DNA from: Cladorhizidae sp. MBARI D1340-BT2
Lineage: Eukaryota; Porifera; Demospongiae; Poecilosclerida; Cladorhizidae
NCBI GenBank assembly: GCA_028752905.1
Contig: JAQNBH010000004.1
Coordinates: 8,560,559 to 8,624,558 of the forward strand
Reading direction: 5' to 3'
Length of the DNA: 64,000 bases
A program made the translations under genes and the position numbers. Each line of letters starts with the position of its first letter. Position 1 is the stretch's first letter. The notes beneath the pieces were generated by a model, which was given only the letters and a program-made list of their open reading frames with translations, made no database searches and was not told where the DNA came from. Below, piece after piece: positions 55,030 to 64,000 of the stretch.

Positions 55030-55502
55030 CTGAAGAAGAGTACAGTCACAAAATGATGGGGACCAATGATTTTGAACGGAAAAAATGTAGATAAGAGTAC
55101 AAGGCAGTCTTGAATACACTCACAAAGTATTTTCAACTCTTTAGGGCTCATAGTGTGTATACACACTCAAGCAGTAATGTCATAGCATGTATACTTGATA
55201 AACATGATACTAACTGTAATATGCAAAGAGTATATAGCAGCTAGTTTTACTGGAGGTTACTTTTAGTCAAAATCTCTTCACCAAGAATGGTGAAAGGATT
55301 TTTGTTTGTTAATGGCAATCATATGTTACTCCTAATTCACTACTATCTATAATTGACTGTCAGCAATATCATGTTGTAGTCACTTCCATATGCGTTGGAG
55401 CTGGTCAGGCTGGTCAGGCCCGGGCCTGACCAATATTTAAAAAAAAAGTGAGGTCATAGGTCAAATACCTTGGATAAAACTGGGCATGCTCAGTAAGTCT
55501 AT
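55030..55502. other. flank between receptor and hAT pseudogenes (right arm)
   Basis: Mirror of about 28661-28960, plus a short part of the receptor 5' flank that is deleted in the left arm. It contains the GGTCAGGCCCGGGCCTGACC palindrome near 55413-55432. Confidence 0.6.
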
Positions 55503-57930
55503 GTGCACATGTGCTCTAGTCTTAAGCAGCTGCTTCTTTTTAAATTTAGATCTTCTGAAATGGTTGCTTCTACAAGTGTAGAAGTGGAGTGTGTTAGTGT
55601 CTATGATATAGCTGAGCCTCATCACCCATCTCTCTCATTTGCCTTTCCAAAGCGCAGAAAGCAGAACAAAGAGAGGTCTTGCCAAGCTTCTTGGTTTAGG
55701 ACATGGGACTGGTTACATTATAATGTGGATAGAGATTTAGTCTTACAATTAAGAAAGGAAAAATGAGAACAGGAAAAGCAGAACCATCTTTCGTAAGTTA
55801 ATTTAACTTGTACTCTATCTTAGTTTTATTACTGTTAATCTGAAAGGTTTCAAGAGGCTTCAGTAATTGGAAGTTCGAAAGCATGAAAGTTGCTTGTCTC
55901 ACAAGGATGCTGTTCAGTGCTGTTAACTATACCAGCAACAACCAGTGATGTTGGCGAATTACTGTCTTCAGAACATGCTCGTGGGAAAGCTTAAAATAGA
56001 CAGTGTTTGTTGAAGATAATATATAACTTACGATTTCTTGCTCATCAGGGATCTGCTATACGAGGACATGGTGATGAAACTGATGGCAATTTTCACCAAC
56101 TACTAGTGTTTCGTGGAGAAGATGACCCAAAGTTATAGCTAAGTTGAGATGTAAGATAATATTTCAGATTCTTGAGTGGATCAAGAGAAAGAGAGAGAAA
56201 TACACATCTAATGTCATCCAAAATGGGTTATATCTTTGATGAATCTCCGAATAGTCAAATCTCAACTGCAAGATTCCTAGTTCTTCACTATTATGGTAGA
56301 TGAAAACCACTGATGTATCTAATAGCGAACAGGTTAGTTCTATAATTAAACACAGTTCTACTAACACTCATTGTTTCTTCCTTTCAGATGGTGATGGTCT
56401 TCAGGTGGGTGGATAGTGAATTATATGCACATCGTCATGAAGTTTCTACTGGACTCTACATTCTACCGACTATTCAGTCTGCTACTATTGTATCAGCAAT
56501 TGAAGATGTACTTTCTCGCTTTAATCTGCCTTTATGTAAGGCATGTGGTCAATGCTATGAAGGGGCGAGTAACATGGCTGGAATCAGGAATGGTGTTGCA
56601 AAACAAATCCAAGAAAAGGAACCGCGAGCTATATTTACACATTGTTATGAGCATGCGTTAAACCTTGCTGCTAGTGACACTGTGCAAAAGTATAAACTTA
56701 CGAAGATGGCCTTAGAAACAACCCATGAAATAACAAAGCTAGTGAAATACTCCCCTAGAAGGGAGAATTTATTTCTTCAAATAAAATACGAGCTAGCACC
56801 TGGGGTCAGAGTTCTCTGCCCTACAAGGTGGACAGTGAGAGCTGAATCGATGATAAGTATTATTAATAACTTGTTTGAGCTGTGGGATGAGGCTTGCTCT
56901 ATCTTGACAGACACTGAAACTATAGCACGTATTAGAGGTGTGGCAGCACAAATGATTTCTTTTTTGGACTGGTTCTTGGTGAATGACTACTTCGTCATAC
57001 AGACAATCTCAGCAGAACCCTCCAGAATCCTAAACCAGCAGAAGAAGGAAAAGCAGTGGCATCTATGACATTAAAAACTCTTGCTTCTCTTAGAAATCAA
57101 GTTATTCTGGACCAGAATTGACATGATGGCTAAAGAGAAAGGAATTGATGAGCTCTCACTTCCTTGAAGACGTAAAGCTCCTTGGAGGTATGAATCAGGA
57201 AATGCCCCAGCTGAGTTTCACACCACTCCAGTTGATCGCTTTTGCCAAATCTACTTTGAAGCACTGGATCTAATTGTTCAATTGTTAAGGTATATCAGTG
57301 TTTAGAAGCTCTACTGATCAAAGCAGCCAATAAGGAAGGTTTTTCAGAAGAATTTAATCATGTTGTCAAAACCTATGGTTCAGATATCAATGAGAACAAC
57401 CTGATTACACAACTCAAGATTCTTGGCCATAACTTTGAATCAGATTTAAAAAAAGATCAGTTATATCTCCGAAGTGATGGGTTACCTTAATTAAGGAAGC
57501 TTTCAGCTGCTGAAAAGATACTATTGAATGAAGTAGTAATTATAATGAAGCTTCTTTTAGTAATGCCAGTAACTAATGCCATCAGTGAATGATCATTTAG
57601 TGCTCTATGTTGACTCAATTCCTATCTGAGATCTACAATATCTCAAGAAAGACCCAACCATTTAATGATTTTACATGTTCATAAAGAACTTACCAATTCT
57701 CTCAATTTATCTGAAGTTGCTAATGAATTCACCAGTAATGATATTCCAGGTAGATTTTACGGTTTGGCTTCACTGGGGACAGATCCAATCCCACAACTTT
57801 GAGCCTGACCAGTCAAAATATGCTTCCCACGCCCTTGAGTCTTCTTGTAGCTGTCAACTGGTTAGACCTTCATTACTTCATAATGCAAGTGGATGTCGGT
57901 TATGAAAATAACTTGATGAAGCTTTTGTAG
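55503..57930 (+). pseudogene. hAT transposase, ZMYM1-like, right-arm copy
   Basis: Mirror of the left copy and better preserved. The frame 56388-57068 (226 codons) runs through FRWVDSELYAHRHE, GQCYEGASNMAGIRNG, THCYEHALNLAASD (His-Gly of the family replaced by Glu), KYSPRRENLFLQIKYEL, VRVLCPTRWTVRAES and FLDWFLVNDYFVIQ. The N-terminal exon is at 55503-55766. The C-terminal dimerisation part at about 57480-57900 (VMPVTNAISE, LRSTISQ, LMILHVHKELTNSL) is in broken frames. Degenerate between 55790 and 56380. Confidence 0.82.
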
Positions 57931-58543
57931 TGTGGAGACCAATGATGGCATGAGGATTAGTGGTATGACTAGTTGTTTTGAATAATATATATATTTTTAT
58001 AATCAGTAGATCTCACTTTGACCTTTTTTCTCCTTGGTGACCTTTGGTGACCATTTGTTTGCTTTGCACATGCAAATTTAACACTAAACTTGGTAGGTCT
58101 GAACTTACCACGAAACATAATTGTCATAATTCGAAAAAACTGTTTCACTTATAACATCAGTAATTAAAATGTCCAAAGGAGCTTAGGGTGACATTAACCA
58201 GATTCTTAATCTGCAGAGCCTTAAATACAACTATCTACAAAAATGTAGAATATGCAACTGAACATTCGATGGTGTAAGAAGTAAAAAATTGTAAAGTGTA
58301 AATTCTTGAAGCTATTGTATTTCTTCCAGCAACCACCATTAATGCTATATCCTCTACCTCTTCTTGGGATCTCCAATGCTACCAGAGTGAATGGCTGTAA
58401 ATTTGTTAATAAATATTCCACAAAGATTAACATCACCAAGCAGTTCTAGATCTTGGGGTTTTGTTACTTAATATAACATATTGAAGACCATTAATTACAG
58501 GGTTTATTTCTAAGAAAGCCAAATAACCAGCCTTATTGGAGGC
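57931..58543. other. single-copy flank with piggyBac empty site (right arm)
   Basis: Mirror of 22808-23187 joined directly to 25994-26229. The junction near 58160-58170 holds a single TTAA, as expected for an unoccupied piggyBac target. No gene recognised. Confidence 0.8.
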
Positions 58544-59093
58544 TGTCAGAAACTCTCTCCCTGTGACCTCTTATAAGCCACTAGCCGTTTCTGATGACGC
58601 CAAACCCTTGTCTGAGAACCTAGATGCACCACACCTCTTGCCCTCAAGACCTTGGTAAGACCAATACACTAACCTCACTCCCTCACTAGAGCTTGTTAGG
58701 AATTAAAGAACAATAAAACAATGGCTCAAATGCACATTAAAACATAATTATATCAATAAGCACAATATCACTAGTAATCTATCTCTTTCGATGATAGACT
58801 TACTCAGTCTTAATTGTCGTTCGCTTTCTTTCTTTCTTTGTTCTCCTCTTCTCTTTGCTGTTCTCCTCTTTTATAGATTCTGTCACAGTTCACGTAGTGG
58901 TTTTGTGCGTAGTCTGTCTTCTCTTGTCTCTGTGGTTTTACACCTTCTGATGTAGGTGAGTAATCAGGTGAGTGATTCCCACAGGTTGTTCCTCCTTTCC
59001 CAGAGGTGTCGGAGGCAGTCACAACGTGATTCCCACAGGTTGTTCCTCCTTCTCCAGAGGTGTCAGAGGCAGTTGTCAGGATGCTCCCTGACA
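58544..59093 (-). repeat. 3' LTR of element A (right copy)
   Basis: 550 bp, same length and same short U3 repeat as 22258-22807, TGTCAGGGAGC to TTTCTGACA on the minus strand. The flanking GCCTCCAATAAGG is the same as in the left arm. Confidence 0.9.
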
Positions 59094-60203
59094 CACCCCC
59101 ATCGTTCAAGTGAGAGCCATGCTCTCGTGATAGGCCATCAGCATTGGCATTGCGTGTGCCAGGCTTGTGTACAATCTTGTAGTTGTATGGTTGCATCAGC
59201 AGAGCCTATCGTGCTAGTCTTCCATGGCTATCTTTCAATCGTGACAGGTATGTGAATGGATTGTGGTCAGTCTGGATCGTAAATTCGGTACCCTCTAGAT
59301 AAACATGAAAGTGTCTGGTTCCTTCGATAACCGCCAGGGCTTCTTTCTCGATGGATGAATATTTCCTCTCCCATGGAAGAAGTTTCCTGGATGCATAGGC
59401 GATTGGGTGTTCCTCTCCCAACTCATCAATCTGGGCAAGAATAAAACCTATGCCACTATCAGAGGCATCAGTTGGTAAGATAAATGATCTATGCCAATTA
59501 GGTGTGGATAGAACTGGGTAATTGGTGAGAACTGTTTTCAATTTCTGGAAAGCCTGTTGGATGTGCTCATTCCACTCAATTAAGTTGGATTTATCCTTTT
59601 TAGTAAGGTCTGAAAGGGGGGTGGCTATAGTCGAGAAATTGGGTATGAATTTTCTATAGTACCCACACAATCCCCCAAAAGATCTCACATCCTTTTTAGT
59701 TGTTGGTTGCCTAAAGCTTTGTACGGCTTGTACCTTAGCTTGCAAAGGCTGTACTCTTCCTTGCCCCACAATATGCCCTAAGTAAACACATGTGTTACAC
59801 GCAAACTTGCACTTTCGATTTTTGATTGTTAATCCTGCTTTTCGAAGTCTCTCGAAGATGTCCTTGAGATGTGTGAGATGTTCATCCCAAGTATGGCTGT
59901 GGATAATAATGTCATCGAGGTATGCTGCAGCAAAGGACTGAGTTCCTTCCAGCACATGATCCATTAGTCTCTGGAACGTAGAGGGTGCAGCCATAGTCCA
60001 AAGGGCATGGTACGGAACTGAAACTTTCGCCACAGCGTCACAAATGCTGTCTTTTCTTGGCTAGATTTAGCCACTGGTACCTGCCAGTACCCTTTCATCA
60101 GATCTAAAACTGTTATGAACTTAGCCTTACCCACATCATCAATTAGATCATCTATACGTGGTATAGGATACGGATCTACCATGGTTAAGCTTCCGGTAGT
60201 CAA
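59094..60203 (-). pseudogene. element A RT and RNase H, right copy
   Basis: The frame 60033-59206 (275 codons) runs from the RT palm, AAYLDDIIIHSHTWDEHLTH (intact YLDD), through CVYLGHIVGQGRVQPLQAKV and LCGYYRKFIPNFSTIATPL, to RNase H (DASDSGIGFILAQ, YSSIEKEALAV, TIQTDHNPFTYL). A stop at 59205 precedes MQPYNYKIVHKPGTRN. The upstream RT frame (60203-59964) has DPYPIPRIDDLIDDVG and FQFRTMPFGL. There are two frameshifts, near 60020 and 60195, so RT is not expressed as one protein. Confidence 0.87.
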
Positions 60204-60849
60204 TGCAGAGACGCTTGTCTCCGTCCTTCTTTGCTACTAGAATAGCTGGGGCTGCCCAAGGACTTTTAGATGGAACGATAATACCCATCTCCAACAACTC
60301 CTTGATTTCTCTGCGTAAATATTCGTGCGATGCATGTGGTAGTCTGTAGGGATGTAGTCGAATCGGACTTGCATCACCCGTGTCAATTACGTGTTCCACC
60401 AATGTTTTAAGTCCTGGCTCATCACGAATAATGTCAGCAAACTCCTGCTTCAGTTGTAAGAGTTCTTCTGTCTGTGAGGAGGTAAGAGCAATGTTATTTT
60501 CCTGTGATTGAATACCTTCTGTAGTATCCTCTTCAATGATGTCATCAACAGATAGAAATACTGCTGGTGCTGGTGAATGCCACGTCTTCAACCCGTTCAC
60601 ATGGAAGTTACGTAGTTGTTTCTGTCCTTCGCCCATGTCAACTTCATATGTCACATCGGTCACCTTCCGTGTGATTTGCATCGGACCCCTCCATTCGTTT
60701 TCCAGCTTGTTTTGCTTCCTGGGTTGGAAAATCAAGACAAAATCACCAATATCATATGACCTACTCACAGCCTTTTTGTCATAATAATATTTGTGTTTTT
60801 CTTTCTCATCGGTTTGATTTGCAGCAGCAAACTCCCGCACTGTCTCCAT
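60148..60849 (-). pseudogene. element A fused integrase C-terminus and RT N-terminus, right copy
   Basis: One uninterrupted frame of 233 codons begins with the last part of integrase (SRSYDIGDFVLIFQPRKQN, NEWRGPMQITRKV, NFHVNGLKTWHSP). It passes through an acidic linker and continues into the start of RT (HPYRLPHASHEYLRREIKEL, SPWAAPAILVAKKDG, RLCIDYRKLN). This proves directly that integrase precedes RT within one polyprotein, which is the Gmr1 arrangement and the reverse of most Ty3/gypsy elements. Confidence 0.9.
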
Positions 60850-60870
60850 CTTCTCTCGAAGGAGTTGAAG

Positions 60871-61849
60871 CTACTCGATTACGGGTAGACCTTCTTCTTC
60901 TCTCTCATTGGTCCACAGCTCTACCAACTCATCCAGTGGTGTCCTCATCTTTCTGCCAAATATAAGCTCAAACGGCGAGTAACCCGTTGATTTGTGGGTT
61001 GTCCCACGGTAAGCCCACAATACATAGGATAGACACTGATACCATTCTAACCCATGTTTTTTAGTTAACTTACGAAGCAGACGCTTCAGGGTGGAGTTCC
61101 ATCTTTCCACCATCCCATCAGTTTGTGGATGATAAGTGGATGTCTTGATCTGTATATTCCAGACCTCTCACAAAACCCTCTCATGGTTTTAGAAATAAAA
61201 TTTGACCCATTGTCGGTGAGTATTTCTCTTGGCACCCCCAATCTAGCAGTGAGCTCCACTAGACAGTCAATTACTGATTCTGTGGTCACGTTTCGTAGAG
61301 GAAATGCCTCTGGCCATTTTGTTGCATAATCTTGTACTACAAGTACATATTTGTTACCTGCTTTCATTCTTTTTAGAGGCCCAAAGATACCCATCGCTAT
61401 GCGGTTGAATGGATTCTTGATGATTGGCAGCAGATGAAGCGAAGCTCTCTTCAAGGTTGCCGGGGCGGCTCGCTGGCACTCTGGACAGGATTTACATGCT
61501 TCTCTTACGTCTACGGTCATACCTGGCCAGCTAACCCTCTGTCGGAGAGTATCCAGAGTTCTTTCTCTCCAAAATGTCCCACGGTTGGGGAATAATGAGC
61601 AAGCTTCAGCACCTCTGTCCTACAGGATTGAGGAACAACTAACAAATTAGTATCCCCTTTTTGGTACGGTCTTCGCCTTAGTAGCCCCTTCTCCCCAAAC
61701 ACATCACCATCCTTAGCCTCCTCAGCCTCCTGTCTCCATTTCTCCAGTGTAGGCTTGGAGAGAGCGTAGCTGGCTAGGGGTGACTTGTTCCGGCCATAAA
61801 GGATCTTCTGTAGCCTTATCTGGGAAACAACGTTGGGTTGGGACAACAA
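60871..61849 (-). pseudogene. element A integrase, right copy
   Basis: Linker and zinc region (LKLAHYSPTVGHFGEKELW, then after a shift CKSCPECQRAAP), core with IAMGIFGPL (Gly for the first catalytic Asp), DYATKWPEAFPLRN, EILTDNGSNF, and after another shift MVERWNSTLKRLLRKL. Frames: 61849-61517, 61520-61086, 61113-60871. The same shifts are seen in the left copy, so they predate the duplication. Confidence 0.87.
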
Positions 61850-62058
61850 TTAATTCATCATCAAATTTGTACATGTTACCCAAACTTGACTCTTCCTCTT
61901 CCAAAGGTTCTAGAGTCTGAATGATTGCTTCATCCTGCTTCTGTTGCGACTCTGAGGCTTGGTTCTCTTCCTGCTGTCGGTTGTGTCCAGCTCTTGTGGT
62001 CACCATGGCCACATCAGGAGGACTCACTTCTTCGGTTGGTTAAGTCTCCTCCTTTACA

Positions 62059-63086
62059 TCATCCTGAAGCATCTCTCTGAGTAGCTTCCTGAAGTTTTGT
62101 ACATCTTCCCCCAAAAGCATGTCTACATTGATGTAAAGGTGATACACCCACTGCAAGCTCGTGTGTCTTCCCATCTATCTGTAACTCGATTCTCGCGGCA
62201 GGGAACCAAGTCTTTCGAGAACTAGCAGTGGTGTAGGGTATTTTCCATCCTAGTCGGTCTTTGCTGTCGATGCACCTCGGATGTAGTATGGATTTCGAGC
62301 AGCCTGTGTCCATCAACGCCACTACAGACTTGCCGTTGACCTTGGCCATTCTTGTCCAAGTCGGTAAATTCGTCCGGATGTATGCGCTGTGTCCAAAATT
62401 GACACTTTCCATTTTTACTAGACAATCTTTGTGAAAGTGTCCTTTTTTCCGATTCTGAAACATTCGATCTGTTTCAAGTCCCTAATGGGTGGAGAGTAGA
62501 CACCTTTATCTCCCTTTGCCTCTGGATGCTTCTGCTCCAGTGGTCTTGGGTGATTCTGAGTGTCCCTAGGTTTCAGTCCAAAACTCTCTCTCTGGTCGGA
62601 TTTCTTTGGTATTCCTCCTCCTTGTCGCTGACTGGACAAATAGCGTACAACAGCCTCACCCAGTTCCTCATAATTGTCGGGGTGCAACCATCGCATTTGC
62701 CCCTCCAACCACCCTGGAAGACACTTTAGTGCTAGCTCAGTATCTCGTTTGGTCTTGTTGGAGGAGTCCAACCACTGGTGGAAGGACTGTTTGTATGACC
62801 TGAACCATCCATCGGGGTTAGTTCCGTCGAATGTCTGGTCAAATACATTGACTCGGTATGTTTCAGAGGTCACCTTGTAGATATTCAAGAGGACTTCTTT
62901 GACCTGCTCGTAATCGGTCTGACTCGGTACTGGCAGAGCTGCCACTGCCATCAACCATTGACCAGACAACAAACCCCTTAAGTAGTTTGCCCAATGTCGG
63001 GCTGGCCAACCATTTGCGCTGGCTGTCACCTGGAACATTTTCAGGTATGCGCCCATATCGCTGGTGCCTTCACTAAACTTCTGCAA
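62059..63086 (-). pseudogene. element A gag and protease, right copy
   Basis: The gag frame 63086-62418 (222 codons from MQKFSEGTSDMGAYLKMF) includes capsid-like helices (HWANYLRGLLSGQW, DYEQVKEVLLNIYKV, FRSYKQSFHQWLDSS, CLPGWLEGQMRWLHPDNYEE), then a basic stretch and the first half of the zinc knuckle (ECFRIGKK). The next frame, 62463-62059, overlaps it and carries GHFHKDC and the protease motif VVALMDTGCSKSIL. The helical pattern resembles the SCAN/Gmr1 gag capsid. The start is uncertain because coding sequence extends upstream, with a stop in the Arg/Glu-rich part. Confidence 0.8.
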
Positions 63087-63700
63087 GTTTATCTTGGTAG
63101 GTGCTACTTTAGCTGACGGTGGAGGAGGTGAGGGACGTTGTGCTAAGAAAAGCTGTGTCCAACGTTCGTCTTGACGTTCCTGACAGGCAAGCTCATGCTC
63201 CCTTCGTTCCTCCTCTCACTGGAGTCTTTCTTCCTCCCTCTGGGCCTGTCTCTCTTCAGCTCGGATGAATCGCCCCATCAGCACTGTTCTAGATAGCAGG
63301 GGCGGTTCGTCCCCCCATGTCCCTTCTGTTTCAGCATCCCCAGGAGTCTGAAAAATACTTACACTCCGTAGCTGACGTTCTTCTCCTGCTCATGTTTGTA
63401 CGTGAGACATGCTCACGGGTTGCATATATACAGAACACAATTAACCAATAATAAGATAATGTCGCTCTAACAAACGACAAAAGAAAAGGATACAACAGAA
63501 ATATGCACTGTCCCTAGGGACTAACACTGTATGATATCCTAGGGTGGGGTTTTGTTTCACAGGCTCCTAGATACGAATACCCGAGCCGTTTCCCTGCTAA
63601 CATAACAATATAGAAACAAAAATAGTGCAACGCAATGCTCCGACCAACTAGGAACTCCTGTCCAAGTTGTCTTCCACTAGGATCCAACACAGTTTCGTTG

Positions 63701-63718
63701 ATCCCACCGCTGCCACCA
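63701..63718 (-). promoter_or_regulatory. primer-binding site, right copy of element A
   Basis: ATCCCACCGCTGCCACCA on the plus strand is exactly the 3' end of a tRNA-Leu as I remember it, including CCA. On the element's strand it is the 18-base primer site. Identical to 17824-17841. Confidence 0.8.
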
Positions 63719-63720
63719 AA

Positions 63721-64000
63721 TGTCAGAAACTCTCTCCCTGTGACCTCTTATAAGCCACTAGCAATTTCTGATGACACCAAACCCTTGTCTGAGAACCTAG
63801 ATACACCACACCTCTTGCCCTCATGACCTTGGTAAGACAAATACCACTAACCTCACTCCCTCACTAGAGCTTGTTAGGAATTAAAGAACAATAAAACAAT
63901 GGCTCAAATGCACATTAAAACCATATATCAATAAGCACAATATCACTAGTAATCTATCTCGTTCGATGATAGACTTACTCAGTCTTAATTGTCTTTCTTA
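63721..64000 (-). repeat. 5' LTR of element A (right copy), partial
   Basis: The first 280 bp seen from the U5 side (TGTCAGAAACTCTC on the plus strand). The U3 part, and with it the state of the U3 repeat and the outer flank, lies beyond the window. Confidence 0.88.

Larger units (their letters stand above)
51457..64000 (-). repeat. right arm of giant inverted duplication (mirrors ~17.5-31.58 kb)
   Basis: The whole stretch is the reverse complement of the left arm, in the same order: copia LTR start, receptor 3' flank, solo LTR 1, receptor pseudogene, hAT pseudogene, single-copy flank, element A. It continues beyond the window. Inner limit: TTAA 51457-51460 pairs with TTAA 31574-31577. Differences between arms are piggyBac 1 (left only), a deletion of receptor exons (left only), a deletion in element A RT (left only), one nonsense change in the hAT gene (left) and scattered substitutions. 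Confidence 0.93.
58544..64000 (-). mobile_element. element A, right-arm copy (runs off window)
   Basis: The most complete copy of the Gmr1-type gypsy element: 3' LTR 58544-59093, RNase H/RT 59206-60203, fused integrase-end/RT-start frame 60849-60148, integrase 61849-60871, protease 62463-62059, gag 63086-62418, primer site 63718-63701, and the first 280 bp of the 5' LTR from 63721. It lacks the RT deletion of the left copy but shares its Asp-to-Gly integrase change. Confidence 0.92.

Overview
This is eukaryotic, animal nuclear DNA. It is A+T-rich and has spliceosomal introns with GT..AG borders, an adhesion-type seven-transmembrane receptor gene, exons of the P2X7 C-terminal domain family, and a very high load of retrotransposons and TTAA-specific DNA transposons. 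The mix (Ty3/gypsy elements with integrase ahead of reverse transcriptase, P2X7-type domain repeats, Penelope, copia, hAT and piggyBac remnants, frequent ctagctagct/tagctatagc strings) suggests a marine invertebrate. A sponge is my best guess, but nothing here proves the phylum. I saw no rRNA, tRNA, CRISPR array or bacterial-type operon.

Layout. 1-10384: mostly non-coding, with short tandem repeats, a 2.19-kb palindromic element between TTAA sites (6020-8208) holding P2X7-domain exons in both arms, and a Penelope-like 3' remnant that has become a minisatellite (8.6-9.2 kb). 10385-14656: the only plausibly functional host gene, the 7TM part of an adhesion-family GPCR in four exons (+). 17223-22807: Gmr1-type gypsy element 'A' (+). 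23188-25989: a nearly complete piggyBac. 26.2-28.7 kb: hAT (ZMYM1-like) pseudogene (-). 29364-31294: a second, broken GPCR copy interrupted by a solo LTR. 31295-34.7 kb: copia element lacking its RT. 35266-36705: small hAT-like element. 37835-43634: second Gmr1-type gypsy family 'B' (-) with a nested solo LTR. 45054-47660: 5'-truncated element A (-). 47700-48294: LINE-like insertion with 14-bp target duplication. 49.2-51456: second, degenerate piggyBac (-).

From 51457 to the end of the window the sequence is the reverse complement of about 17.5-31.58 kb. The window is thus a giant imperfect inverted duplication: arms of at least 12.5 kb and a spacer of about 19.9 kb. The arms differ by a piggyBac insertion (left only, with a clean empty site in the right arm), a 1.1-kb deletion of GPCR exons (left only), a deletion in the RT of element A (left only) and a few substitutions, which lets the events be ordered.

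The genes do not form a pathway. The window records one receptor gene, its duplication, and successive waves of mobile elements. The strongest candidates for something new are the P2X7-exon-bearing TTAA palindrome, the young inverted duplication whose inner edge falls exactly on a TTAA next to a piggyBac end, and the hint that element A copies recombined with each other.
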